Both the position numbers and the translations under genes were made by a program. A stretch of DNA of 64,000 nt from Streptomyces sparsogenes (lineage in GTDB: Bacteria; Actinomycetota; Actinomycetes; Streptomycetales; Streptomycetaceae): contig NZ_MAXF01000020.1 in the NCBI RefSeq assembly GCF_001704635.1, positions 122,266-186,265 on the forward strand. The letters are read 5' to 3'. This document shows, piece by piece, positions 18,599-25,530 of the stretch. Each line of letters opens with the position of its first letter. Positions within the stretch are counted from its first letter, which is position 1. The notes beneath the pieces were generated by a model. It worked only from the letters and a program-made list of their open reading frames with translations, had not been told where the DNA came from and searched no databases.

Positions 18599-18634
18599 AC
18601 GGCCCCCCGACCGGTCTACCGGGCGGGGGGCCGT
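18599..18634. terminator. Hairpin terminator
   Basis: Perfect 11-base arms, ACGGCCCCCCG at 18599-18609 and its complement at 18624-18634, lie 12 bases after the upstream stop. Confidence 0.75.
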
Positions 18635-18713
18635 TGCCATTCCCGGACCGGGCCCGTACAGTCCGAGCGTCCAGATGGCCTGACGCACCGTCATACGGGA
18701 TGGAAGGGGTGCC

Positions 18714-19724
18714 ATGCGGCTCGGACTGGCGCTCGGCTACTGGGGCCGCGGCCCCGACCCCCGCCATCTGGAACTGGCCCGGCAGGCCGAGCGGTTCGGC
18801 TATCACTCAGTGTGGACGGCCGAGTCCTGGGGGTCGGACGCCTTCACCCCGCTCACCTGGATCGCCGCCCACACCACCCGCGTCAGGCTGGGCACGGCCG
18901 TCGCGCAGATGGCCGCCCGCACCCCCACCGCGACCGCGATGCACGCCCTCACCCTCGACCACCTCTCCGGCGGCCGGATGATGCTGGGCCTCGGGCTGTC
19001 CGGCCCGCAGGTCGTCGAGGGCTGGTACGGGCGCCCGTTCCCGAAGAGCCCGCTGACCGCCACCCGCGAGTACGTGGAGGTCATCCGGCAGGTGCTGCGC
19101 CGGGAGGCCCCGGTGCGGCTGGACGGGCGCTTCCACGCGCACCCGTACGCCGGGCCGGACGCCACCGGCCTCGGCAAGCCGCTCAAGCCGATCGTCCACC
19201 CGCTCCGTGGCGACCTGCCCCTGCTGCTGGGCGCCGAGGGCCCCAGGAACATCGCGCAGACCGTGCGGATCGCCGACGGCTGGCTGCCGCTGTACTGGTC
19301 ACCGCTGCGCACCGAGCTGTTCGAGGCGGCGCTCGCCGAGGCGGCCAAGGGGTTCTTGGTGGCGCCCATGGCGCAGGCCCGGGTCTGCGCGGACGTCGCG
19401 GAGGGGCTGCTGCCGGTGAAGGCGATGCTCGGCTTCTACATCGGCGGCATGGGCCACGCGGCCCGTAACTTCCACGCGGATCTGATGGCGCGCATGGGCT
19501 ACGAGGCGGAGGCGCGGCGGATCCAGGAGCTGTTCCTCGCGGGCCGCCGCGAGGAGGCCATCCAGGCGGTCCCGGACGCCTTCGCGGACGAGATCTCGCT
19601 GGTCGGGCCGCGCGAGCGGATCGCGGAGCGGCTGGAGCTGTGGCGCGCGGGCCCGGTGACCGACCTGCTGGTGACCGCCCCCGACCCGCACACCCTGCGG
19701 GTCCTGGCCGAGCTCAACACCTGA
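18714..19724 (+). CDS. LLM-class F420-dependent oxidoreductase
   Basis: A 336-residue luciferase-like monooxygenase-fold enzyme. Landmarks are GLALGYWGRGPD at the N-terminus, FGYHSVWTAESWGSDAF, RVRLGTAVAQMAARTPTATAM, LDHLSGGRMMLGLGLSGPQVVEGWYG and TVRIADGWLPLYWSP. The family binds coenzyme F420 and reduces or oxidises small organic substrates; the substrate here is unknown. ATG 18714 has GGAAGGGG about 5 bases upstream. It stands alone. Confidence 0.87.
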   Translation: MRLGLALGYWGRGPDPRHLELARQAERFGYHSVWTAESWGSDAFTPLTWIAAHTTRVRLGTAVAQMAARTPTATAMHALTLDHLSGGRMMLGLGLSGPQVVEGWYGRPFPKSPLTATREYVEVIRQVLRREAPVRLDGRFHAHPYAGPDATGLGKPLKPIVHPLRGDLPLLLGAEGPRNIAQTVRIADGWLPLYWSPLRTELFEAALAEAAKGFLVAPMAQARVCADVAEGLLPVKAMLGFYIGGMGHAARNFHADLMARMGYEAEARRIQELFLAGRREEAIQAVPDAFADEISLVGPRERIAERLELWRAGPVTDLLVTAPDPHTLRVLAELNT

Positions 19725-19827
19725 CGGGCCGTTCGATTGGGCTTCGCTCGCGCGGCCGCGGTCGGCTTCTCCGCGTTTGGCTCACTCCGCCGCGTTTGGC
19801 TTCGGGTGAGCGGGCAACCCGCCTGGC

Positions 19828-20121
19828 ATGTCCCGAAGTTATCGCTACGGAAGCAATGAGGCGGCCCGGGTGGTGGCGATCGCGGCGGACGTGACCGCGG
19901 TCATCCTCGGGCTGTGGATCCTCTTCTCGCTCCTCGACGCCAACCGCGCGAACGACCTGGTGTCCTTCGTGCACGACGCCGCCCGGTGGCTGGCGAGCTG
20001 GTCGCACGACCTGTTCACCATGGACACCGACTGGCTGCGGACCGTGCTGAACTACGGTCTGCCCGCGCTCGTCTACCTGATCATCGGCCATGCGCTGGCC
20101 GCGCGCATCCGGCGCATCTAG
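19828..20121 (+). CDS. Small membrane protein (97 aa)
   Basis: Two hydrophobic segments, about residues 16-38 (VAIAADVTAVILGLWILFSLL) and 74-90 (GLPALVYLIIGHALAA), bracket a short amphipathic region. It ends in a basic ARIRRI tail. No family is known to me. The TAG stop at 20119-20121 belongs to the terminal inverted repeat of the adjacent miniature element, which appears to have inserted in the original stop codon. Confidence 0.65.
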   Translation: MSRSYRYGSNEAARVVAIAADVTAVILGLWILFSLLDANRANDLVSFVHDAARWLASWSHDLFTMDTDWLRTVLNYGLPALVYLIIGHALAARIRRI

Positions 20122-20312
20122 GGTCTGTCGTCAAAGGGGGCGCCCGGCCGCGAGCGGCGTCTGGCGCAGGGGGCACCTCCCAGCGGTAGCTGGGGGAACA
20201 TCGCAAGGCGGAGCATCGCCCTCGTACTGGGCGTACTTGGGCGATGCGACAACGCGGCGAGGTGCCGTGCCAGGCGTCGGGAGCAGGGCGCCCCCTTTGA
20301 CGACAGGCCCTA
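20119..20312. mobile_element. Miniature inverted-repeat element (MITE-like), copy 2
   Basis: A 194-bp element with terminal repeats starting TAGGGTCTGTCGTCAAAGGG at 20119 and mirrored at 20286-20312 (26 of 27 bases match). TA lies at both ends. The interior shares modules with the element at 2341-2531 but in a different order, and contains the GGGGGCACCTCCC...GCTGGGGG stem. There is no coding capacity. Confidence 0.8.
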
Positions 20313-20327
20313 GCACCAGCCGGGCGG

Positions 20328-21422
20328 CTACCCGCAGCAGTCCGAGTCCAGCCCGCGCGGCAGCCGCTCCCCGCCGAAGACCGCCGTGGTGGCCTCGTCC
20401 CCGCCGAGCGCGGCCACCGCCAGCAGCAGCGAGCCCGCGGTCCAGGTCGTGCGCTCCTCGGGCCAGATGGCGTCGTCCTCGAAGACGTACCCGGTCCAGT
20501 ACATCCCGTCCTCCGCGCGCAGCGGGGGCTGGATCCACCGCAGTATGTCCACCGCCCGGTCCGACTCCCCCATCACCCACAGCGCGAGCGCCAGTTCGCA
20601 GCTCTCGCCGCCGGTGATCCAGGGGTTGGTGGACAGGCAGCGCACGCCCAGGCCGGGGACGACGAAGCGGTCCCAGCCCTCCTCGACCCGCTCCTTGGCG
20701 GCGGCGCCGGTGAGCGCCCCGCCGAGGATCGGGTAGTACCAGTCCATCGAGTAGTGGTCCTTGTTGAGGAACCGCTCGGGGTGGCGGCGTATCGCGTGCC
20801 CCAGCAGCCCGGCCGACAGCTCCCAGTCCGGCTGGGGCTCCTCCCGGTGCTCCGCGATGGCCAGGGCGCAGCGCAGCGCCTGGTAGACCGAGGAGGAGCC
20901 GGTGAGCAGCGCTTCGGTGGCCGCGGTGCCGTCGGCCTCGCGCCGCCAGCCGATCTGCCCGCCGGGCTGCTGGAGACCGAGGACGAACTCGACGGCGGCG
21001 AAGACGGTCGGCCACACGCGGTCCAGGAAGGCGTCGTCGCCGGTGGACAGGTAGTGGTGCCAGGCGCCGACGGCGACGTACGCGCAGAAGTTGGACTCCC
21101 GGGCGGGGTCGGCGGGGTGCGCGGTGTCCACCCCGGCGGCCGTGTCGGAGTAGGCGGCGCACCAGGAGCCGTCGGGGTTCTGGTGGCGGGCCAGCCAGTC
21201 GTACGCGGCCTCGGCGCGCTCCCGCTCGCCCGCCGCGTCCAGGGCCATCGCGGCCTCGATGTGGTCCCAGGGGTCGAGGTGGTGGCCGCGGAACCACGGG
21301 ATGGCGCCGTCGTCGCGCTGGACGGCGGTGATGCCCGCGACGGTCCGCGCGGCCTCTTCCGCCGTCAGCACGCCGGGCAGGACGAGGCGTTCGGTGCGGC
21401 CGGGCCCGGGGCCGAAGGCCAT
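20328..21422 (-). CDS. Alpha-toroid (prenyltransferase/squalene-cyclase-repeat-like) protein
   Basis: A 364-residue soluble protein with helical repeats containing QNPDGSW, QQPGGQIGW and similar Gly/Trp turns seen in alpha6/alpha6 barrels (prenyltransferase, terpene cyclase and some glycoside hydrolase families). I see no DXDD cyclase motif, so it may be a glycan- or lipid-binding or hydrolytic relative. It ends in DSDCCG. ATG 21422 overlaps the methyltransferase stop by one base (TGATG). It is the last gene of the glycosyltransferase, methyltransferase, toroid operon, which lies under a KstR-like box. Confidence 0.7.
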   Translation of the reverse strand: MAFGPGPGRTERLVLPGVLTAEEAARTVAGITAVQRDDGAIPWFRGHHLDPWDHIEAAMALDAAGERERAEAAYDWLARHQNPDGSWCAAYSDTAAGVDTAHPADPARESNFCAYVAVGAWHHYLSTGDDAFLDRVWPTVFAAVEFVLGLQQPGGQIGWRREADGTAATEALLTGSSSVYQALRCALAIAEHREEPQPDWELSAGLLGHAIRRHPERFLNKDHYSMDWYYPILGGALTGAAAKERVEEGWDRFVVPGLGVRCLSTNPWITGGESCELALALWVMGESDRAVDILRWIQPPLRAEDGMYWTGYVFEDDAIWPEERTTWTAGSLLLAVAALGGDEATTAVFGGERLPRGLDSDCCG

Positions 21423-22156
21423 CACGCCTCCCCCTGGGCGGGGGTGTGCGGCTTGGTCGCGTAGGCCACGAAGCTCTTGCCGACGAGCGGGTTCAGGGCC
21501 CGCTCGGCGAGCCGGGTGGCCAGGGGCTTCTTCATGATGTCCCACACCAGGAGCTTGTGGTACGCGCGCACGGGCAGGGCCTTGTCGTTGTCCACGCCGA
21601 AGGCGCACTTGAGCCACCAGTAGGGGCTGTGCAGCGCGTGGGCGTGGTGGGTGCCGTAGGGGCGCAGTCCGGCCTCGCGCATCTTGGCCAGGAGTTCGTC
21701 GGCGCGGTAGATGCGGATGTGGCCGCCCTCGACCTCGTGGTACGCGTCGGACAGCGCCCAGCAGACCTTCTCCGGCCCGTAGCGGGGGACGGTGACGGCG
21801 ATCCGGCCGCCGGGCCGCAGCACCCGCACCATCTCGGCCAGCACGCCCTTGTCGTCGGGGATGTGCTCCATCACCTCGGAGATGATGACGACGTCGAAGC
21901 TGTCGTCGGGGAAGGGCAGGGCCAGCGCGTCGCCCTCCATGGCGGTGGCGGTGGCGCCCGCGGGGGCCTCGCCGGCCTCCTTCATGGCGGCGAACCACTT
22001 GGCGACTTCGCGGATCTCCTCGCCGTTGCGGTCCAGGGCGACGACCCGAGCGCCGCGCCGGTAACACTCGAAGGCGTGCCGGCCGGCGCCGCAGCCCAGG
22101 TCGAGGACGCGATCGCCGGGGGCGAGCGGGAAGCGGGAGAAATCGACGGTCAGCAC
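21422..22156 (-). CDS. Class I SAM-dependent methyltransferase (UbiE-like)
   Basis: A 244-residue protein with motif I RVLDLGCGAGRHAFECYRRG, an acidic post-I block VVALDRNGEEI, DDSFDVVIISEVMEHIPD and LRPGGRIAVTVPRYGPE. Methyltransferase_11/25 members act on lipids, quinones or sugars; the substrate is unknown. Start is GTG 22156. It is middle gene of a three-gene operon, 39 bases after the glycosyltransferase. Confidence 0.85.
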   Translation of the reverse strand: MLTVDFSRFPLAPGDRVLDLGCGAGRHAFECYRRGARVVALDRNGEEIREVAKWFAAMKEAGEAPAGATATAMEGDALALPFPDDSFDVVIISEVMEHIPDDKGVLAEMVRVLRPGGRIAVTVPRYGPEKVCWALSDAYHEVEGGHIRIYRADELLAKMREAGLRPYGTHHAHALHSPYWWLKCAFGVDNDKALPVRAYHKLLVWDIMKKPLATRLAERALNPLVGKSFVAYATKPHTPAQGEA

Positions 22157-22195
22157 GGTGATCTGCCTTCTGATCAGGGGCTTGGGGGCGGGGCT

Positions 22196-23692
22196 TCAGA
22201 CGGGGCGGCGGGTGGTGCCGCGGGCGGCACCGCGTGCGGCGGGCCGGGCCCGGAGGGGGCCGGCCCCGGCCGCGATGGCCTCCCGGTACCGCTCGACCGT
22301 GCCGATCGCGGCCCGCTCCCAGGTGAAGCGCGCCAGGACCCGCTCGCGGCCCGCCGCGCCCAGCTTCCGGCGCAGCTCCGCGTCGCCCAGGAGCCGGGTG
22401 AGCGCGGCGGCGAGCGCGCCCGGGTCGCCGGGCGGCACCGCGAGGCAGGTCTCGCCGTCGGGCCCGGCGACCTCGGGGATCGCGCCGCCGGTGGTGGCGA
22501 CCAGCGGGGTGCCGGTGGCCATGGCCTCGGCGGCGGGGAGCGAGAACCCCTCGTACAGGGAGGGCACACAGGCGATCTGCGCCCCGCGCACCAGGTCGAC
22601 GAGTTCGGCGTCGCTGATGCCCTTGACGAAGTCGACGGCGCCCTCGACCCCGTACCGGGCCATGGCCTCGGCCACCGGCCCGGTCCCGGGACGCTTGCCG
22701 ACGACGACCAGGTGGGCGTCCGGGTTCTCGGTCCGGACCTTCGCGAGCGCCTCCACGAGGTGGACCAGCCCCTTGAGGGGGACGTCCGCGCTGGAGGTGG
22801 TGACGATCCGGCCGGGCACCTCGGGCACGGCGGGGTCGGGGGAGAACAGCCGGGTGTCGGCGCCTATGTGCACGACGTGGACCCGGCTCGGGCGCACCCC
22901 GAGGTGGTCGACGATCTCCCGGCGGGAGGAGCCGGAGACGGTGAGTACGGAGGGCAGCCGGCGGGCCACCCGCTTCTGCATCCGGGTGAAGCCGTACCAG
23001 CGGCGCAGCGAGGCGCGGCGCTTCCAGTCGGGCGCGGCGTCCAACTCCAGCCGCCGGTCCACGGTGATGGGGTGGTGGATGGTGGTGACCAGCGGGAAGC
23101 CGACGCGGTCCAGGCCCAGCAGGCCGTAGCCGAGGGTCTGGTTGTCGTGGACGACGTCGAACTGGCCGCGGCGGGCGGCCAGATGGCGGCGGGCGCGCAG
23201 GCTGAAGGTCAGCGGCTCGGGGAAGCCGCCGGTCCACATGGTGGCGACCTCCAGGGCGTCGATCCAGTCGCGGTATTCCTCGCGGCGGGGCGTGCGGAAG
23301 GGGTCGGGCTGCCGGTAGAGGTCGAGGCTGGGCAGCTCGGTGAGGGTGACGCCCTCCTGCTCGTCGAGGACCGGGTACGGCTGGGCGCCGATGACCTCGA
23401 CGGTGTGGCCGAGCCGGGCGAGTTCGCGGGAGAGGTGGCGTACGTAGACGCCCTGGCCACCGCAGAAAGGATTCCCCTTGTAGGTGAGCAGCGCGATCCG
23501 CAGCGGTCGGTCCGGATCCCCGCGGACGCCCGGGTCGGTATCCCCGTCGGTGGCCTTGTCGGTATCCCCGTCGGTGACCTCGCCGGTAGCCCCGTCGGTG
23601 ACCTTGTCGGTATCCCCTTCGACTTCGACGGCGGCTGGAGGCGTGTCGGGAAGCGGTCCGGTCCCGGTCTCCTGCGCGGCCTCAGCGGTCAC
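22196..23692 (-). CDS. GT4-family glycosyltransferase
   Basis: A 498-residue GT-B fold enzyme. The N-terminal domain has LLTYKGNPFCGGQGVYVRHLSRELARLGH (acceptor side, with the Gly-rich loop). The C-terminal half shows HIGADTRLFSP, the DVPLKGL nucleotide-sugar region and PSLYEGFSLPAAEAMATGTPLVATTGGAIPEVAG (EX7E-type motif). It transfers a sugar from an activated donor to an unknown acceptor. The first 60 residues contain imperfect GDTDKVTDG repeats encoded by tandem DNA repeats and are probably disordered. GTG 23692 has AGGAGG upstream. A KstR-like box lies 54 bases before the start. Confidence 0.87.
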   Translation of the reverse strand: MTAEAAQETGTGPLPDTPPAAVEVEGDTDKVTDGATGEVTDGDTDKATDGDTDPGVRGDPDRPLRIALLTYKGNPFCGGQGVYVRHLSRELARLGHTVEVIGAQPYPVLDEQEGVTLTELPSLDLYRQPDPFRTPRREEYRDWIDALEVATMWTGGFPEPLTFSLRARRHLAARRGQFDVVHDNQTLGYGLLGLDRVGFPLVTTIHHPITVDRRLELDAAPDWKRRASLRRWYGFTRMQKRVARRLPSVLTVSGSSRREIVDHLGVRPSRVHVVHIGADTRLFSPDPAVPEVPGRIVTTSSADVPLKGLVHLVEALAKVRTENPDAHLVVVGKRPGTGPVAEAMARYGVEGAVDFVKGISDAELVDLVRGAQIACVPSLYEGFSLPAAEAMATGTPLVATTGGAIPEVAGPDGETCLAVPPGDPGALAAALTRLLGDAELRRKLGAAGRERVLARFTWERAAIGTVERYREAIAAGAGPLRARPAARGAARGTTRRPV

Positions 23693-23745
23693 TCGCGCCC
23701 CCTCCTAGGTGCAGCTCTGCGGGAGCGTAACCGCTCGCGTTTCTC

Positions 23746-23759
23746 TAGAACAAGTTTCA
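23746..23759 (+). promoter_or_regulatory. KstR-like box, glycosyltransferase side
   Basis: TAGAACAAGTTTCA matches TNNAACNNGTTNNA exactly. It is 54 bases upstream of the glycosyltransferase start. Confidence 0.75.
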
Positions 23760-23958
23760 CTATCGGATCGCCCGAGAAGTCTCGAAGATACCTGGTCAGC
23801 GCACCGGCCCCGGCGCCGGGACGGGTGATCCGTACCACTTGACCGCAGGTCGGGGCATTCGGGCGGAGCGGGGGCGGTCGCGTCGATACTCGCCAGTAGA
23901 CCTTTACCTGTCTCAACTGGGCAAACGCCGGTGTGGACGGCGGGCCGCCGCGCTAACC

Positions 23959-23972
23959 TAGAACGAGTTTCA
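23959..23972 (+). promoter_or_regulatory. KstR-like box, regulator side
   Basis: TAGAACGAGTTTCA is an exact consensus match. It lies about 85 bases upstream of the KstR-like gene, consistent with autoregulation. Confidence 0.75.
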
Positions 23973-24057
23973 GTGACCCGTCGGCGCTTTCCGCCCCGGC
24001 ACGCGCGGTCGGCCGGCCGCCGGCGGATCACACATGTACCGCACCGAAGTGAGACAG

Positions 24058-24669
24058 ATGACCGCAGAAGCCAAGCCTGCCTCCCTGCAGCTGACCGAGC
24101 GGCAGGAGGCGCGCCGCCGGCGGATCCTGCACGCCAGCGCCCGGCTGGCCAGCCGTGGCGGCTTCGACGCGGTGCAGATGCGCGAGGTCGCCGAGAACTC
24201 GGGCGTGGCCCTCGGCACGCTCTACCGCTACTTCCCCTCCAAGGTGCATCTGCTGGTGGCCACCATGCAGGACCAGCTCCAGCACATGCACGAGACGCTG
24301 CGCAAGCAGCCGCCGGCCGACGAGCAGCCGGCCGCCCGGGTCGCCCACACCCTCATGCGCGCCTTCCGGGCGCTCCAGCGCGAGCCCCATCTCGCGGACG
24401 CGATGGTCCGGGCCCTGACCTTCGCGGACCGCTCGGTGAGCCCGGAGGTGGACACCGTCTCCCGGCTCACCACCGCGATCATCCTCGACGCGATGGGGCT
24501 GGACGGGCCGCCGACGCCGGAGCAGCTCTCCGCCGTGCGCGTCATCGAGCACACCTGGCACTCGGCGCTCATCACCTGGCTGTCGGGGCGGGCCTCCATC
24601 GCCCAGGTGAAGATCGACATCGAGACGGTCTGCCGCCTCATCGACCTCACCGCGCCGCGCCGGCCGTGA
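24058..24669 (+). CDS. kstR: KstR-like TetR-family transcriptional repressor
   Basis: A 203-residue TetR protein that follows mycobacterial KstR closely in the DNA-binding region: RRRRILHASARLASRGGFDAVQMREVAENSGVALGTLYRYFPSKVHLLVATM (KstR has GGYEAVQMRAVAD and VAVGTLYRYFPSKVHLLV). The ligand domain also aligns (REPHLADAMVRALTFADRSVSPEVDTV; WLSGRASIAQV). KstR represses cholesterol catabolic genes and is relieved by a steroid-derived CoA thioester. Boxes matching its operator lie upstream here and at other oxidation loci in this window. I chose ATG 24058; ATG 24034 is also possible. The symbol reflects similarity, not proof of the same ligand. Confidence 0.82.
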   Translation: MTAEAKPASLQLTERQEARRRRILHASARLASRGGFDAVQMREVAENSGVALGTLYRYFPSKVHLLVATMQDQLQHMHETLRKQPPADEQPAARVAHTLMRAFRALQREPHLADAMVRALTFADRSVSPEVDTVSRLTTAIILDAMGLDGPPTPEQLSAVRVIEHTWHSALITWLSGRASIAQVKIDIETVCRLIDLTAPRRP

Positions 24670-24909
24670 GCGTCGCGCCGGCCGGGGGTGAGGGCCGGGG
24701 GCCGGGGGGTGAGGGTCGGGGGCCGGGGGCCGGTGCGGCGCGTCCGGGGCGCAGGAGGCGCGCGCCGGGGCGGACACGGGCGAACGAGCTGTTGCATGCG
24801 CCGGTGCGCCCCCCGTTGGCTCAATATGCGCGTTCATGACAGGGGCAACCCCGGTAGGCATCAACGACGCCCGGGACCGGGCGAACCGCACGGGTTGGAG
24901 GGACCGTAC

Positions 24910-25530
24910 GTGATCCGCGTACTTCTGGTGCACGACTCCTGCTTGTTGAGATCGGCGTTGGCGGCACTGATCGAAGCCGAACCGGACATGGAGGTGACGA
25001 CCACATCATGGTGTGACGCGCGGGGCCGAGTCCGCGCGACACGACCGCACGTATGCGTGGTGGACACGGACTGTCCGGGCTCCGGGAGAGCCACGAGAAG
25101 AGGGGAGTTAGGGAGGATATCCAGCGAGATATCGGGCAAGGACGGCCGGTGCGAGCTGCTGGTGCTGGCGGACGCGGAGCGGCCGGGCCCGCTGCGCCGC
25201 GCCCACGAGGCGCGGGCGCTCGGCTACATCGACCGGAACGCCCCGCCGGCCCGGCTGCTGGACGGCATCCGGCGCGTCGCGAACAAGGAGCGGTTCATCG
25301 ACGACTCATTGGGCTATGGCTTTCTCCAGGCGGCCCGGATGCCGCTGACGGAGCGTGAACTGAGCGTGCTCTCACTCGCCGCCGAAGGCGCCTCGATCCC
25401 CGAGATCGCCCGCAGCCTGCATCTGTCCAACGGCACCATACGCAACTACATGGCCGCGATCACCCGTAAGACCGGGGCGCGCAACCGCGTGGACGCCATC
25501 CGTATCTCCCAGGGCGAGGGCTGGGTCTGA
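24910..25530 (+). CDS. ramR: RamR/AmfR-like orphan response regulator with a TTA codon
   Basis: A 206-residue protein. The receiver domain is atypical: only one residue of the usual acidic pair is present (LLVHD, Asp9), while Asp52 (CVVDTDCPG) aligns with the phosphorylation site. The C-terminal LuxR helix-turn-helix reads MPLTERELSVLSLAAEGASIPEIARSLHLSNGTIRNYMAAITRKTGARNRVDAI. In SapB clusters this protein activates the ramCSAB operon. Codon 67 is TTA (25108-25110), so translation should need the bldA tRNA. The surrounding 16 codons also include AGA, AGA, AGG, ATA and ATA. No kinase is adjacent. Its 3' end overlaps the convergent transporter gene by 159 bases. Confidence 0.88.
   Translation: MIRVLLVHDSCLLRSALAALIEAEPDMEVTTTSWCDARGRVRATRPHVCVVDTDCPGSGRATRRGELGRISSEISGKDGRCELLVLADAERPGPLRRAHEARALGYIDRNAPPARLLDGIRRVANKERFIDDSLGYGFLQAARMPLTERELSVLSLAAEGASIPEIARSLHLSNGTIRNYMAAITRKTGARNRVDAIRISQGEGWV

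Larger units (their letters stand above)
23693..24057. other. Divergent promoter region with two KstR-like boxes
   Basis: This 365-bp gap between the glycosyltransferase operon and the KstR-like regulator holds both boxes (23746-23759 and 23959-23972). I see no gene in it. Confidence 0.7.

Noticed and set aside
20328..23237. A 969-residue minus-strand frame spanning three genes
   Set aside because: Most of it is an antisense or off-frame Arg/Pro-rich translation; only the last ~364 codons encode a real protein.
24670..24909. A gene in the GC-rich stretch between kstR-like and ramR genes
   Set aside because: The stretch is GGGCCGGGG-type repeats without a ribosome site or coding signal.
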